A stretch of 64,000 nt of DNA from Nodosilinea sp. FACHB-141 (GCF_014696135.1 NZ_JACJPP010000011.1:434001-498000); one strand, 5' to 3'. Positions 17,622 to 27,108 are shown, numbered from the stretch's first letter. The notes: a model not told the origin generated them from the sequence alone. Numbers and translations are program-made.

Positions 17622-20396
17622 TTAGGGTTGAGGATAGTGCTGCTTTAAGAAGGCGATCGCGTCGGCCTGGGTTGCGATCGCACCGTCAAGCTGGGCGGCA
17701 AATAGGGTCTCTAGCATCGGTCTAAAACTGGGGCCAGGGCGATAGCCCAGGGTTTTGAGTTGATCACCGTCGATCAGGGGCGACGTAGGAGCCCACTGCA
17801 TGAGGTAACGCCACAGGGTAGGGCCCAGCTGCCGAGGATGGCGAGCGCTAATAAGTAGGTGAGTGGGAATATCAGCCTGATTAAAGGCGGCATATAGCTT
17901 ACTAGGTGCGGGCTCAGTTGCCACGAGGGCCTGCCACTGGTGTTCCCATTGATTAAGGTTAGCTAGGCGCTCAATGGCGCGATCGGGCAGTTGTAGATGG
18001 GTGGCCAGGGGCGATCGCGCTTCAGCCGGCACGGCCGCCAGCAGCCCTTGGAGCCGCAGCAGCCAGGGCGGCCCCAACTCAGGCCAGCTAAAGCGCTTTG
18101 CCCAGCGGCTGAGGCGTCGCAGCTGCTGCCATAGGGCTGGAGTCATGGTCAGCTCACTGTGGAGACAGCGCAGTGCTCCAAGCTGGTCTAGTAAAGTTAG
18201 CGCTGACTGCCAGTAGGGTGCCTCCAGGATGTATTTCAGCTCGTTTTTGAGCCGCACCTGCAAGGCCGGGGCCCGCCGCATCTGGTGTTGCATTTGGCTG
18301 TAAACCCCGCTCGCAATGGCGTGGTGAATGTAGCCTTCAGTCTGGGCGTCAAGGCTAAATCCCAGCCGCACCGCAAACCGCACCGCTCGGTAGATGCGTG
18401 TCGGGTCTTCAATAAAGCTGTTGGCATGCAGCACTCGAATGGTGCCCTGGCGCAGGTCAATAAGTCCGCCAAAGTAGTCAAGCAGCTGCCCCGCCCCAGG
18501 ATTAGTGAGCCGCAACGCTAGAGCATTAATCGTGAAGTCGCGACGGTAAAGGTCTTGCTGAATGGAGCTAGCTTCAACTTCGGGATTGGCGGCGGGGTAA
18601 GGGTAAAACTCCGTGCGGGCGGTGGCGATGTCAATCATCAGACCGGCCAGGGGATGGTCTAACTCTTTGCGCCAGACTAGCGACGCCGTTTGAAACCGCC
18701 CATGTACCTGCAAATCGACCTCTGGAAATCGTTCTTTGATCACAGTCGCTAGATCAACGCCAGCCCCCGCCTGCGCCGTACCAAAGAACCCATCCACCAC
18801 TAGATCGAGGTCTGGTAGAGCTGCTGAAATGGAGTCGGTGCAGATCAGCAGATCGCGCACCGCGCCGCCCACCAGGTAGAGGTGCCAGCCCCGCTCCTCG
18901 GCCGCAGCGGTGATTTGCTGCAAGATGCTTTGCAATACGGGCGACAAACTAGCCCCTAGAGCCTGCTGTAGGGCAATGGCAGTAGGTGGGCCTGGGAGAG
19001 CGGGTTGGGTCAGAGGAGAGGGCTGCCCCTGGTGCAGGTGACGCAGCAGATCGGTGCGGGTGACTATGCCCAACAGCGCTCCTTGATGCAGCACCGGTAG
19101 GCGGCCGATGTCGTAGGTCACCATCAGCTGCTCAATATCGGTGAGAGGGGTGTTGGGGGTAATGGTTTTGAGGTTGGTGGCCATGTAGCCCTTGACTGGA
19201 GCATGGCTAAAACCGTGGTGAAATGCCAGATCCAGATCGCGGCGGGAGATGACCCCGACTAGGCAATCGCCCTCATCGACCACCGACAGACCCGAGTGAC
19301 CGTAGCGCAGCAAAATCCGCTGAGCCTCATGAATTGTGGTGTCGGGGCGAATAGTGCGCACTGGCGACGACATCAGATCGCGGGCGGTGGGCTGGCGGGG
19401 GAGCTGCGATCGCACCACCGCCATGACCTCCTGCACCGTTTCTAACGGATCCTCCGTCGTGAGGCTGGCCGAGGCCGCTGCAGGATGTCCGCCGCCGCCC
19501 TGGGCCGTCAGCACCTTGCCCCAGTCGAGGCGATCGCTAACCCGGCCTCGGGCACGGCCAATTAACGTGAGTTTTTGCAGCCCCAGCGATGAACGGGACA
19601 GATTCTGGTTTGGAAAACTGGCGGATTCCGCTTCTTCTTTGGCGGCGTAGTAGGCCCCAAATAGCAGCGCGTCGGCGTCGGCTAGAGCTATCAGTTGCTC
19701 TGCCAACCCCGATAGACCTGGCACGTATCCATCAACCTGTAGTAACACCCAGGCCAACGTGTGGCCTCCTACGGTCTCCACCTGGAGGGCGGCCATAGCC
19801 TCTGTCAACAACTCCTGCAGAGCGGGGCTCAGGCCCGGTTCTACAAAGTCGGCAATGACCGACAGACTGGCTCCATGGGCCATCAGCCAAGCCAGGGCAG
19901 AAGCATCCCGCGCCGTCGCCCCGTCGTACAGCAGCGAACCTGTATCGACGTGAATCCCCAGGGCCATGACCGTGGCTTCCGCGACGCTCGGCTCGATCTG
20001 TTCGTTTTGCAAGAACTCCACCACTAGGGTGGTGGCTGCTCCCACGGCCTCGAGCGTCGTCTTCAGAGCCTGCACTGTTTCGGCACTGCTGGGATGGTGA
20101 TCGTAGATCTCGATGGGCACCTGGTTGTGTTCGGCCTGAGTGATCCACTCGGCTGCTGGGCCAAAGCGATCGCGCTGCTGAGCATCGACCAGGGTGAGGC
20201 GTTCAATCTGGCTAGGATCCACCGATCGCCGCTCAATTAGCGGGTATTCGTCACGGTGAAGGGCCAAAAATCGCTGCACCGTGGGATGGCAGCCTCCAGT
20301 CAGTACAATGCGGCACCCTGGCCGCAAGCGCGCCAGCCCCACGGCAGCCCCCAGGGTGTCAAAATCAGCGGTGGTGTGACAAAGGACTAGGTCCAT
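17622..20396 (-). CDS. DHH-CBS-tRNA nucleotidyltransferase (CCA or A-adding)
   Basis: A 924-residue fusion of three parts. Residues 1-300 are a DHH/DHHA1 phosphoesterase-like region (MDLVLCHTTADFDTLGAA, DHHPSS near 95, GGGGHPAAASA near 305). Residues about 320-440 are two CBS domains (DLMSSPVRTI and GYMATNLKTI). Residues about 480-900 are a class II tRNA nucleotidyltransferase (LVGGAVRDLL, DLDLVVDG, RRDFTINALAL). This arrangement occurs in bacteria where CC- and A-adding activities are split between two enzymes, including cyanobacteria, so it may add only CC or only A. Which one cannot be read from the sequence. The ATG at 20396 opens the DHH fold. Confidence 0.92.
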   Translation of the reverse strand: MDLVLCHTTADFDTLGAAVGLARLRPGCRIVLTGGCHPTVQRFLALHRDEYPLIERRSVDPSQIERLTLVDAQQRDRFGPAAEWITQAEHNQVPIEIYDHHPSSAETVQALKTTLEAVGAATTLVVEFLQNEQIEPSVAEATVMALGIHVDTGSLLYDGATARDASALAWLMAHGASLSVIADFVEPGLSPALQELLTEAMAALQVETVGGHTLAWVLLQVDGYVPGLSGLAEQLIALADADALLFGAYYAAKEEAESASFPNQNLSRSSLGLQKLTLIGRARGRVSDRLDWGKVLTAQGGGGHPAAASASLTTEDPLETVQEVMAVVRSQLPRQPTARDLMSSPVRTIRPDTTIHEAQRILLRYGHSGLSVVDEGDCLVGVISRRDLDLAFHHGFSHAPVKGYMATNLKTITPNTPLTDIEQLMVTYDIGRLPVLHQGALLGIVTRTDLLRHLHQGQPSPLTQPALPGPPTAIALQQALGASLSPVLQSILQQITAAAEERGWHLYLVGGAVRDLLICTDSISAALPDLDLVVDGFFGTAQAGAGVDLATVIKERFPEVDLQVHGRFQTASLVWRKELDHPLAGLMIDIATARTEFYPYPAANPEVEASSIQQDLYRRDFTINALALRLTNPGAGQLLDYFGGLIDLRQGTIRVLHANSFIEDPTRIYRAVRFAVRLGFSLDAQTEGYIHHAIASGVYSQMQHQMRRAPALQVRLKNELKYILEAPYWQSALTLLDQLGALRCLHSELTMTPALWQQLRRLSRWAKRFSWPELGPPWLLRLQGLLAAVPAEARSPLATHLQLPDRAIERLANLNQWEHQWQALVATEPAPSKLYAAFNQADIPTHLLISARHPRQLGPTLWRYLMQWAPTSPLIDGDQLKTLGYRPGPSFRPMLETLFAAQLDGAIATQADAIAFLKQHYPQP

Positions 20397-20544
20397 AAGT
20401 TTCAGGCCTTTTTGATAGCCATACTTTCCGGCGGGGCCTCTTTCTGATAGCGTACTGGTTAGGGTAGTGTGGCTGTTAGCCTGGGCTCATCAGGTTGTTC
20501 ACCGCCGTCTCCGCTGCTGTGTTTGAGAGAGCAAATATAAACCC

Positions 20545-20733
20545 ATGGTAATTCTGTTTCAACTCGCGCTGTTTGCCCTGGTTCTGATGTCATTTGTGCT
20601 AGTGGTGTATGTGCCCGTAGCCTACGCCTCTCCCCAAGATTGGGATCAGTCAAAACGACTCATCCTGTTTGGCTCTGTGATTTGGGGCGCTCTGGTGGTC
20701 GTCGTCGGCGGCCTCAACTACTTTGTGGTGTAA
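20545..20733 (+). CDS. psbZ: Photosystem II protein PsbZ
   Basis: A 62-residue thylakoid membrane subunit (also Ycf9) that stabilises photosystem II and its contact with antenna. Two hydrophobic helices are visible ([20 protein letters not shown] and [19 protein letters not shown]), joined by the family loop [15 protein letters not shown], and it ends NYFVV. The length is exactly that of the family. It starts at ATG 20545. ribH begins 11 bases after its stop, a pairing I recall from other cyanobacteria, so the two are probably cotranscribed. Confidence 0.96.
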   Translation: MVILFQLALFALVLMSFVLVVYVPVAYASPQDWDQSKRLILFGSVIWGALVVVVGGLNYFVV

Positions 20734-20744
20734 AAAGAATATTT

Positions 20745-21320
20745 ATGGCGGTTTTTGAAGGCACGTTAGTCTCCACAGGGTCTCCCCGGTTTGCCATTGT
20801 GCTAGGCCGATTCAACGATTTAGTTACGGGTAAGCTGCTGGAGGGTTGCCAAGATTGCTTGAAGCGCCATGGTATAGACGTTAACCCCGAAGGCACCCAG
20901 GTCGACTACGCTTGGGTGCCCGGCAGTTTTGAAATTCCGCTGGTGGCTCGGCAGCTGGCCCTTAGCGGCCGCTACAATGCGATCATTTGCTTGGGAGCCG
21001 TTATCCGTGGCTCGACGCCCCACTTTGACTATGTGGCGGCGGAGGTCGCCAAGGGTGTGGCAGCAGCGGGTTTCCAAACCGGTGTGCCGGTTATCTTTGG
21101 CGTACTCACCACTGATACGCTGCAGCAGGCCCTAGAGCGGGCGGGTATTAAGGCCAACCACGGTTGGGACTATGCCATGAGCGCTCTGGAAATGGCCAGT
21201 CTAATGGGAGTGATTCACTCGGCTATGGGCAGTGGTATGGGCAACGGCTCAGCCCGTTTAGCGCCTGGAATGCCGGTGACAGCTCAAGCCGTCGTGGTTC
21301 CCGACGCGGATTCCATTTAG
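20745..21320 (+). CDS. ribH: 6,7-dimethyl-8-ribityllumazine synthase
   Basis: Condenses the ribityl-aminopyrimidine with 3,4-dihydroxybutanone phosphate in the penultimate step of riboflavin synthesis. Family segments are [52 protein letters not shown] (catalytic His region) and [20 protein letters not shown]. The frame is open upstream inside psbZ, but the ATG at 20745 gives the normal N-terminus. At 191 residues it is about 30 longer than usual: after the expected end (ALEMASLM) a low-complexity tail runs to the stop. It lies 11 bp after psbZ. Confidence 0.94.
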   Translation: MAVFEGTLVSTGSPRFAIVLGRFNDLVTGKLLEGCQDCLKRHGIDVNPEGTQVDYAWVPGSFEIPLVARQLALSGRYNAIICLGAVIRGSTPHFDYVAAEVAKGVAAAGFQTGVPVIFGVLTTDTLQQALERAGIKANHGWDYAMSALEMASLMGVIHSAMGSGMGNGSARLAPGMPVTAQAVVVPDADSI

Positions 21321-21354
21321 GACCAAAGACTGCCTAAGAAAATCCAAAAAAATG

Positions 21355-21390
21355 TTGACATAGTCACACTTTTTTGAGATTCTAGATAAA
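21355..21390 (+). promoter_or_regulatory. Candidate promoter of tRNA-Gly
   Basis: A perfect TTGACA sits at 21355-21360. Downstream, GATTCT at 17 bases or TAGATA at 22 bases are the only -10 candidates and both are poor. The position 75 bp before the tRNA fits, but the call is weak. Confidence 0.35.
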
Positions 21391-21393
21391 GTC

Positions 21394-21432
21394 AAAACCA
21401 GCGAAACGAAGTTGCTTCCGACACTGGTTTTT
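21394..21432 (+). terminator. Hairpin between ribH and tRNA-Gly
   Basis: AAAACCAG (21394-21401) pairs with CTGGTTTT (21424-21431), with an inner GAAG/CTTC pairing, and ends in five T at 21428-21432. It could be the psbZ-ribH terminator. However, it also starts about where a transcript from the TTGACA promoter would begin, so it may instead be a 5' hairpin of the tRNA precursor. Confidence 0.5.
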
Positions 21433-21435
21433 AAT

Positions 21436-21507
21436 GCGGGTATAGCTCAGTGGTAGAGCGTCACCTTGCCAAGGTGAATGTCGCGCGTTCGAATCGCGTT
21501 ACCCGCT
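21436..21507 (+). tRNA. tRNA-Gly(GCC)
   Basis: A complete cloverleaf of 72 bases. The acceptor stem GCGGGTA pairs with TACCCGC, the D arm is GCTC/GAGC, and the anticodon stem TCACC/GGTGA carries the loop TTGCCAA with anticodon GCC at 21468-21470. The T arm GCGCG/CGCGT (one G-T pair) encloses TTCGAAT. The discriminator is T and the CCA end is not encoded. Confidence 0.97.
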
Positions 21508-21938
21508 TACTAAGTTGTTGTGCAGTTTCCTAAGTATCTAGACCTTGCTAGTTTTTAGAACTAACTGCTCACGGCTACTAGGCAAATGCTTCGTAGGTTC
21601 AAGTTAGCCTTGAAGTACATACCCTCGATTTGGCAGGGATACCTTACAAAGCTGTTGCTAGATCAATTCAAAAGCTCGGGGAATTCCCTCAGCGCCTTTA
21701 GGGACAATTCAGCAGGATTGGGCACAAAAGCTAGGGGTCTTGTAACCCGGCTCTGGTACTGGTGCTTAATTGGCTGATTGCGACAAGCCTAACGACTGAG
21801 ATCTAGGGTTCAAGGTGTACGGTCTAAGGTAAGCCGTGAACCATGAACCTTAAACCGTATACCCGCCCCCCACCGTTTATCTTCGGCTTGGCAGACTACT
21901 AGTGGAACCCAGACCGCGAAGTAAGCTGCTTGAAAACC
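21508..21938. other. Intergenic region after tRNA-Gly
   Basis: A gap of 431 bp between the tRNA and the 3' end of the cyclase gene. It holds an inverted repeat at 21814-21863 (separate entry) and short open frames without family features. I saw no integrase or repeat of the tRNA 3' end that would mark an attachment site. Confidence 0.35.
21814..21863. repeat. Imperfect inverted repeat
   Basis: GGTGTACGGTCTAAGGT at 21814-21830 pairs with 21847-21863 (15 of 17 positions), with a 16-base loop. No T-run follows on either strand. It lies about 75 bp past the cyclase stop codon and resembles the short GGTNTANGGT-type intergenic repeats of filamentous cyanobacteria. Confidence 0.6.
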
Positions 21939-23696
21939 CTAGGGAGTTGTGGGCTGAGTGCTTTCCCTACGAAGGGCGCAGAACAGTGCCTCAGGCCGGT
22001 GGCCACGCAGCCAGTAGGTTTCCATTTCGCCACGCCCTTTAATAGCGATGCAGCCGCGACGTTCGAACCGGTATCTGTCCTTGAGGCGCTCATAGGTCGC
22101 AGCCGTAACCTGAATCTGACCAGGTTCGCTAGAGGCCTCCATGCGGCTGGCCACATTGACGGCATCGCCCCAAAGATCGTAAATAAATTTTTTCGTGCCA
22201 ATTACTCCGGCTACCACTACCCCGGTGTTGATGCCGATGCGGATCTCCAGTGGTTCCCCCGACTCGGCCTGGAAGGAAGCGGTGACCTGCTGCATTGCCA
22301 GGGCCATTTCGGCGATCGCCTCCGCATGGTCGTCTCGCGGCATAGGTAGCCCGGCCGCCACCATGTAGGCATCGCCAATGGTTTTGATTTTCTCTAGATC
22401 CAGCTGTTCAGCTAGGCTGTCGAAAGCCGAGAAGATTTGGTTGAGCAGGTCTACCAGCTTAATGGGTGACAGATGGTGCGACAGGCTTGTAAACCCCACA
22501 ATATCAGCAAATAGAATTGTCACCTCGTCAAAGTGCTGGGGGATAGATGCCTTGGTCTGCATCAGCTCGCCCGCGATCGGCGCTGGAAGAATATTGAGCA
22601 AGAGCTGCTCAGCCTTTTGCTGCTCCTGGGCTAGTTTTTTATTGCTGATTTGCAGCTCACCCAGCATGTCGTTGATCTGCTGGCCCAGGGAACTCAGCTC
22701 ATCGTTTCCCTGCACTGACACTCGCTGGGTGAGATCGTTAGAGCGCCCGATGTGCTGCACCTGCTGGCTGAGCCCCAGCAGCCGCAGCAAAATTACTCGA
22801 TCGAGCAGCAGCAGCATGCCGCTGGTAAACACAAGACAGGATCCAAGCAGCGACCAGCCAAGATAATGGCGACTAATCAGCCCTTGCCGGTAGATATCGC
22901 GGGGCAGCTTGACCTCCAGCAGTGCCTGGGGAGCGCCGTAGATGTCAGGCCAGAGAGTATAGCCCGTTAGGGTCTCGGCATTTTGAGGCCGTACTAGGGT
23001 AGCTGAGTCGGTGCGATCGCCAAGGGTCGTGAGGATAGGGCGCAGCGACTCCGACAATTCGTTTTGACCTAGGGAATAGAGCTGTAGATCTAGCCGCGTG
23101 CGCTGCGCTAGGGATTCAACGACGCTAGCACTCAGGGTTCGCCCCATGAGCAACGCCCCTCTAGAGGGACCTGTGGAATCGCTGCGCAGAATAGGCTCCA
23201 CCACTACCAGCATAAGCTGCCCATCCACCATCACTAACCCTTGGTGATGGGAGGCCAGGTGCTCAAACTCCATCAGCGGGCTGGTAGGAGTGAGCTGCTG
23301 GGCCAGATTGGGTGGTAGGGGTAGAAAGATTCTGTTATCTAAGTCATAGCCTGTGCCATAGACTATCTCGCCCTCAGGGTTGACGAAGGCTATAGCGTTG
23401 AGTTGTAGCCTTTCTAAGGCGTACTTGCTGAGATTTGACTCGAGATAGTCAGCGTTGCCGTCTTGGATAAAAGTATAGGTGTCGTTCCAAGCGGCCCAGT
23501 CTTCGGTAAGGCTCTGGAGTTGGGCCAAGTCACCCGCTAGCACTCCATCAACCCGTTGTAGGTTGCGCTGGGCATCCTGCTGCTCAAGGCGACTGTAGCT
23601 GCGCTGTAAGATCACGGAAAAACTGCCGTAGAGAATTGCCATTAGCCCCAGCAGAGGCAGCGTGGTCAGCAGTAGAGTTTTGTGGCGCAGTTTCAT
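21939..23696 (-). CDS. Membrane adenylate/guanylate cyclase with CHASE4-like sensor and HAMP
   Basis: A 585-residue class III nucleotide cyclase. A membrane segment (residues 6-30: TLLLTTLPLLGLMAILYGSF) is followed by an extracytoplasmic region of about 250 residues resembling CHASE4 (LTEDWAAWNDTYTFI), a second membrane segment (SLLGSCLVFTSGMLLLLDRV), a HAMP linker, and the catalytic domain (VTILFADIVGFTSLSHHLSP, GDAYMVAAGLP, NTGVVVAGVIGTKKF, DLWGDAVNVASRME). The metal-binding Asp residues and the DLWGxxVNxAxRM motif are intact. The start is set at ATG 23696, directly before the first membrane segment; an open frame continues to 23753. cAMP is the likely product in cyanobacteria, by inference. 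Confidence 0.9.
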   Translation of the reverse strand: MKLRHKTLLLTTLPLLGLMAILYGSFSVILQRSYSRLEQQDAQRNLQRVDGVLAGDLAQLQSLTEDWAAWNDTYTFIQDGNADYLESNLSKYALERLQLNAIAFVNPEGEIVYGTGYDLDNRIFLPLPPNLAQQLTPTSPLMEFEHLASHHQGLVMVDGQLMLVVVEPILRSDSTGPSRGALLMGRTLSASVVESLAQRTRLDLQLYSLGQNELSESLRPILTTLGDRTDSATLVRPQNAETLTGYTLWPDIYGAPQALLEVKLPRDIYRQGLISRHYLGWSLLGSCLVFTSGMLLLLDRVILLRLLGLSQQVQHIGRSNDLTQRVSVQGNDELSSLGQQINDMLGELQISNKKLAQEQQKAEQLLLNILPAPIAGELMQTKASIPQHFDEVTILFADIVGFTSLSHHLSPIKLVDLLNQIFSAFDSLAEQLDLEKIKTIGDAYMVAAGLPMPRDDHAEAIAEMALAMQQVTASFQAESGEPLEIRIGINTGVVVAGVIGTKKFIYDLWGDAVNVASRMEASSEPGQIQVTAATYERLKDRYRFERRGCIAIKGRGEMETYWLRGHRPEALFCALRRESTQPTTP

Positions 23697-23967
23697 AAGG
23701 TTAGGGGCACTGTGGGGGGTGACACCCCTCAAAAGTACCTGTAGAGTACCCAAGACATACCACTCCAGCGATGTCCCTCACCATTGCTTTGAATTAAAGC
23801 GTCGTTTTTCGGCACTTTTGTAAGGAGTCGTTAGGAGGGGAGTTATTAAACTTAAAAGATTCGCAGTCTTATTAGCAGTGTTACCCCGTGCCATCAATGA
23901 CAGCTAAAGCTTGTCCAAAACCGCATTGGTTTTGACGGCTGAGGAAGACTACTGCAACGGTAAAACG

Positions 23968-25170
23968 CTACCCGTCGCGCTCGGTGCGTACCCAGGTTTT
24001 TTCAGGCTTGACCAGAAATTTGAAGTACAGAGGAATTTTGTTGAGCACGTAGAGCGGTACCGTTAGCAGATCCTTAAGGGAGAGATCGCTGCGTCCATAA
24101 CCCGCCCAGGCCAGGCTGACCCCGGCGCTAAGGGCGAGTACTGCCCCTAAGGCTATGTAGGCGGGCAGCCAGCTCAACCCAGCTAGGGCCGCTACTAGGC
24201 AGAGGGCTGCGATCGCCAAGGTGACCATGACCTGTAGAGAAATCGGCAGTACCGCCAGCTCTAGGGCCAGAGCGAGGAGGTCAACGCGCCCCTGGCGCAG
24301 GGCCTGACCTAGCAACTTGGGCACGTACTCGCTCAACATCTGCAAATGACCATGCTCCCAACGGGTGCGTTGGGTCGTGGCGGCTTGATTGCCGCTGGGT
24401 AGACGGCTGGTCACCCAGGCGCTTTGGCAAAACTGAGGTCCATAGCCAGCCAGCGCCAAATCGAGGCCAAGCTTCATATCTTCGACGATGTGACCACTGG
24501 CAATATTGACGGCAATGGCGGCATCCCAGGGCATGGCGATACCGGTACCGGTCAGCAGGCAGGGCTGCCCCAGTCGGTATAGCCCGAGGGGACGCACCCA
24601 ATTTTTGACCTTAAAGGCAAAGGCTGAAATGCCGTCTTTAATCCCAGGGCTGGGGGGCTTTTCCATTAAATAGACAGCTTGAACCGGGCGCTGGCTGTGC
24701 TGAGCTTGGATAGCCAAGGCGGCTAAGCTGTGGGGCTGTAAGTCGCAGTCGGCATCGACAAAAACAACGATGTCGGGTGGATTGGCCATGAGATGGTTGA
24801 TGCCAAAGTCGAGGGCATAACCCTTGCCGCGCTGAGTAACGTTGTGGCGCTCGATTATGGTGGCTCCCGCTTGACGGGCTGCCTCAGCGGTAGCGTCGGT
24901 GCAGTTGTCGGCAATAACCAGCAGGCGATCGCTAGGACGCAGCTGGGGAAGAATGGTGGCTAGGGTAGTGGCAATGCCTTCAGCCTCGTTGTGGGCGGGC
25001 ACCAGCACCGCTAGGGAAAGGTCGGCAGGCAGGGTAGAGAGGTTGGTGGCCGACTGGGCCTTGCCCAAGGCCATTAGGCACTCGAGGGCAAAAAAGGCTG
25101 AGGTGGTCAGCAGCAGCAGCGGCAAAACCGCGAGCATGACCGTGATCAGGTCGCCTAGACTTACGTTCAT
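23968..25170 (-). CDS. Membrane glycosyltransferase family 2
   Basis: A 400-residue processive-type GT2. A membrane anchor comes first (ITVMLAVLPLLLLTTSAFFAL), then the GT-A domain with LVPAHNEAEGI (about 53-63), the metal-binding VFVDADCDLQPHS, the acceptor-site HIVEDMKLGLDLA, and QRTRWEHGHL, matching the QxxRW motif of cellulose/chitin/hyaluronan synthase-like enzymes. Three or four membrane segments fill the C-terminus (residues about 300-385). It would transfer sugar on the cytoplasmic face, perhaps with extrusion. The sugar and acceptor are unknown. It has no GT partner nearby; the polysaccharide island is 17 kb away. Confidence 0.88.
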   Translation of the reverse strand: MNVSLGDLITVMLAVLPLLLLTTSAFFALECLMALGKAQSATNLSTLPADLSLAVLVPAHNEAEGIATTLATILPQLRPSDRLLVIADNCTDATAEAARQAGATIIERHNVTQRGKGYALDFGINHLMANPPDIVVFVDADCDLQPHSLAALAIQAQHSQRPVQAVYLMEKPPSPGIKDGISAFAFKVKNWVRPLGLYRLGQPCLLTGTGIAMPWDAAIAVNIASGHIVEDMKLGLDLALAGYGPQFCQSAWVTSRLPSGNQAATTQRTRWEHGHLQMLSEYVPKLLGQALRQGRVDLLALALELAVLPISLQVMVTLAIAALCLVAALAGLSWLPAYIALGAVLALSAGVSLAWAGYGRSDLSLKDLLTVPLYVLNKIPLYFKFLVKPEKTWVRTERDG

Positions 25171-25356
25171 AACTACCCAACGTGTTTGACTTAATCGGTG
25201 CTGCTAGATTGCCCAGATCGCCAGGTCGTCCTGCCGTCGGGGCCAACGCCCGCAGTAGGTACCTTAGCGAACTCTAACCAGGTCCATTGACTTCGCCCCA
25301 TCAGATTTACAAGAGCTTCAAAAACCTGTGGTGTCAGCGCCACGACTGGCCCACGG

Positions 25357-26178
25357 CTAGGCCATGACCGCTGCTAGAGCGGTTTCTACGGCGATCGCCC
25401 ACCCCTCAGGCGCTGGCGCTGGCGCGATCTGCCAACCGCGGTTCGCTAGCTGAGGATGGGGACCGTGAGCGCTGGGCAGCACAACCGGATAGTCAACGTT
25501 TTCTAACATGTCGAGGTCGTTGGGGCTGTTGCCTAGCCCAATAGTGGTAATAGGCAGGGCCTCGGAACTGCTGGCTTGGTAGAGCTTCACCAGCTGATGT
25601 ACGGCCCGACCTTTGCCTGCTTCGCTGCCAATCAAATGTGAGAAGCGATCGCCAATCACAACCCGAAACCCCATAGCTTCTACCGCCTCACGCAGCTGGT
25701 CGGTGGGCACATTCTTAGGGGTCATAAAGGGTTCCGTAAACTCCCTGGCCTTGGCTTGCTTGGCCTCTTCAAGGGATAGCCCAGTGAGCTGCACCACCTG
25801 GTCTACAGTCCAGTCGCCGAAGCCTTTGAGGGGGCGGCCGAGATCTTGGGCGATCGCCTTCAAACCAGCGCGAGCGGTGACGTAGTTGCAGCCCAGTTGC
25901 AGTATCCGGTAGCCATCAACATCGTCGCCTGGCGGTAAGGCAAAGCCTATGTGGTCGGTGGGAATGTAGATGGCGCTGCCGTTTTCCACCACGAAGGGAT
26001 CGCGCAGGCCGACATCCTGCCGCAGTTGGGCGACCTCTTGACGGGTTTTGCTCGTGACTGGTATCACCGGAATGCCTTGGTCAGCAAGCTTGGCTAGGGT
26101 AGGTAAGGCCGCCTGGTAGGCGTAGGTTTCGCCATTGAGCAGGGTGCCGTCGAGGTCGGTGAAGATAATGCAGGCCAT
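25357..26178 (-). CDS. HAD-IIB phosphatase, mannosyl-/glucosyl-3-phosphoglycerate phosphatase-like
   Basis: A 273-residue Cof-type HAD hydrolase. Motif I is FTDLDGTLLNG (nucleophile Asp at residue 8), motif II lies in PVIPVTSKTRQEV, and motif IV is ITTIGLGNSPNDLDMLENVDYPVVL. The region FVVENGSAIYIP with the cap residues around it resembles mannosyl-3-phosphoglycerate phosphatase (MpgP/YedP), which makes the compatible solutes mannosylglycerate or glucosylglycerate. No matching synthase is in the window, so the substrate is inferred. The ATG at 26178 opens the first beta strand. Length is normal. Confidence 0.85.
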   Translation of the reverse strand: MACIIFTDLDGTLLNGETYAYQAALPTLAKLADQGIPVIPVTSKTRQEVAQLRQDVGLRDPFVVENGSAIYIPTDHIGFALPPGDDVDGYRILQLGCNYVTARAGLKAIAQDLGRPLKGFGDWTVDQVVQLTGLSLEEAKQAKAREFTEPFMTPKNVPTDQLREAVEAMGFRVVIGDRFSHLIGSEAGKGRAVHQLVKLYQASSSEALPITTIGLGNSPNDLDMLENVDYPVVLPSAHGPHPQLANRGWQIAPAPAPEGWAIAVETALAAVMA

Positions 26179-26564
26179 AGAAATAACAAGGGGGCGCTAT
26201 AGATAAGGACAGAGGACCTATCCAAAGCCTACTGCAAGGGTCACCCTTAATTCTGACGTTTCGGATTCGGAGTATAGGACGCTGTGGTCTGCGATGGGCT
26301 TTGGCTTAGAACGGCTGGAATTCCCGACTGGCAGAGAGCACGAGGCTGCTGAGTAAATGGATAGATTTGAATCTGCTAGGGTCGTAGCGCGCTAACGGTG
26401 TTGCCAAACGGCTGAACTGCGGATAGGCAGCGAACGCGAGCTGACGTTAAAGCAAGAGTGAGACAATTGGAATGCGGCTTTTCCTTGGGTTCGTTCTAGG
26501 GCTAATCTGTTAGGGCTTTAGTTGACGGCTAAGGTTCTGCTGTTCGTTCCTCTAAGAGTGTTGT
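26179..26564. other. Intergenic region, no features seen
   Basis: A gap of 386 bp between the divergent HAD phosphatase and YbjN-like genes. I see no recognised RNA or repeat; promoters for both genes should be here. Confidence 0.3.
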
Positions 26565-27011
26565 ATGGAGTTTAAAACCCCTGGCCAGGAGGCGGTTTAC
26601 CATCGAATTTTGCCCTGGATGCATGAGCTGTTTGGCGAAGCGCTGGTGGTATTTGAGGATGAACCCCTCTTCATTGTGAATTTGGGGTCGGCGGTGGCCT
26701 CGACTCGAGTGGTGCCCTGGCACGACTATGAAACGCTGATTACTACGCGAGCCTACGTAGTAACTGCGATTGACCTCACCCCCGAACTGAGCTACTACCT
26801 GCTGAGGGAAAACAACGGCATCTACTTTGGCCGCTTTGCCTACGATGCTGAGGATGACATTGTGTTTGAGCACAGTCTGGTGGGTGAAACCTGCGATCGC
26901 CTCGATCTAAATCACTCCGTTGCCACCGTGATTCGCATCGCCGACAGCTACGACGACGAAATCGTCGCTCGCTGGGGTGGGCAGCGGGCCCTCGATCGCT
27001 GGGCTTCTTGA
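26565..27011 (+). CDS. YbjN-like domain protein
   Basis: A 148-residue soluble protein (MEFKTPGQEAVYHRILPWMHELFGE). The alpha/beta layout, with LFIVNLGSAVASTRVVPW and the FGRFAYDAEDDIVFEHSLVG segment, matches the YbjN / type III secretion chaperone-like fold that is common in cyanobacteria. No function is established for this group; the fold resembles small peptide-binding chaperones. It is a single gene starting at ATG 26565. It has no signal peptide. Confidence 0.7.
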   Translation: MEFKTPGQEAVYHRILPWMHELFGEALVVFEDEPLFIVNLGSAVASTRVVPWHDYETLITTRAYVVTAIDLTPELSYYLLRENNGIYFGRFAYDAEDDIVFEHSLVGETCDRLDLNHSVATVIRIADSYDDEIVARWGGQRALDRWAS

Positions 27012-27098
27012 CGATTTCACGTCAGTTCAGGGGTTTCATCGCAGGATGAGGGTTCATTGAACCCATTTCGCGCTACAAAATAGTCTGACAATGCACCC

Positions 27099-27103
27099 GG
27101 AGG
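27099..27103 (+). promoter_or_regulatory. Ribosome binding site deciding the amidase start
   Basis: A full GGAGG with a five-base spacer to the GTG at 27109. The upstream ATG at 27091 would place this site inside the coding region. Confidence 0.7.
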
Positions 27104-27108
27104 TTGCC

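Noticed and set aside
21436-21938. Integration site at tRNA-Gly
   Set aside because: There is no integrase, no direct repeat of the tRNA 3' end and no change in composition next to it.
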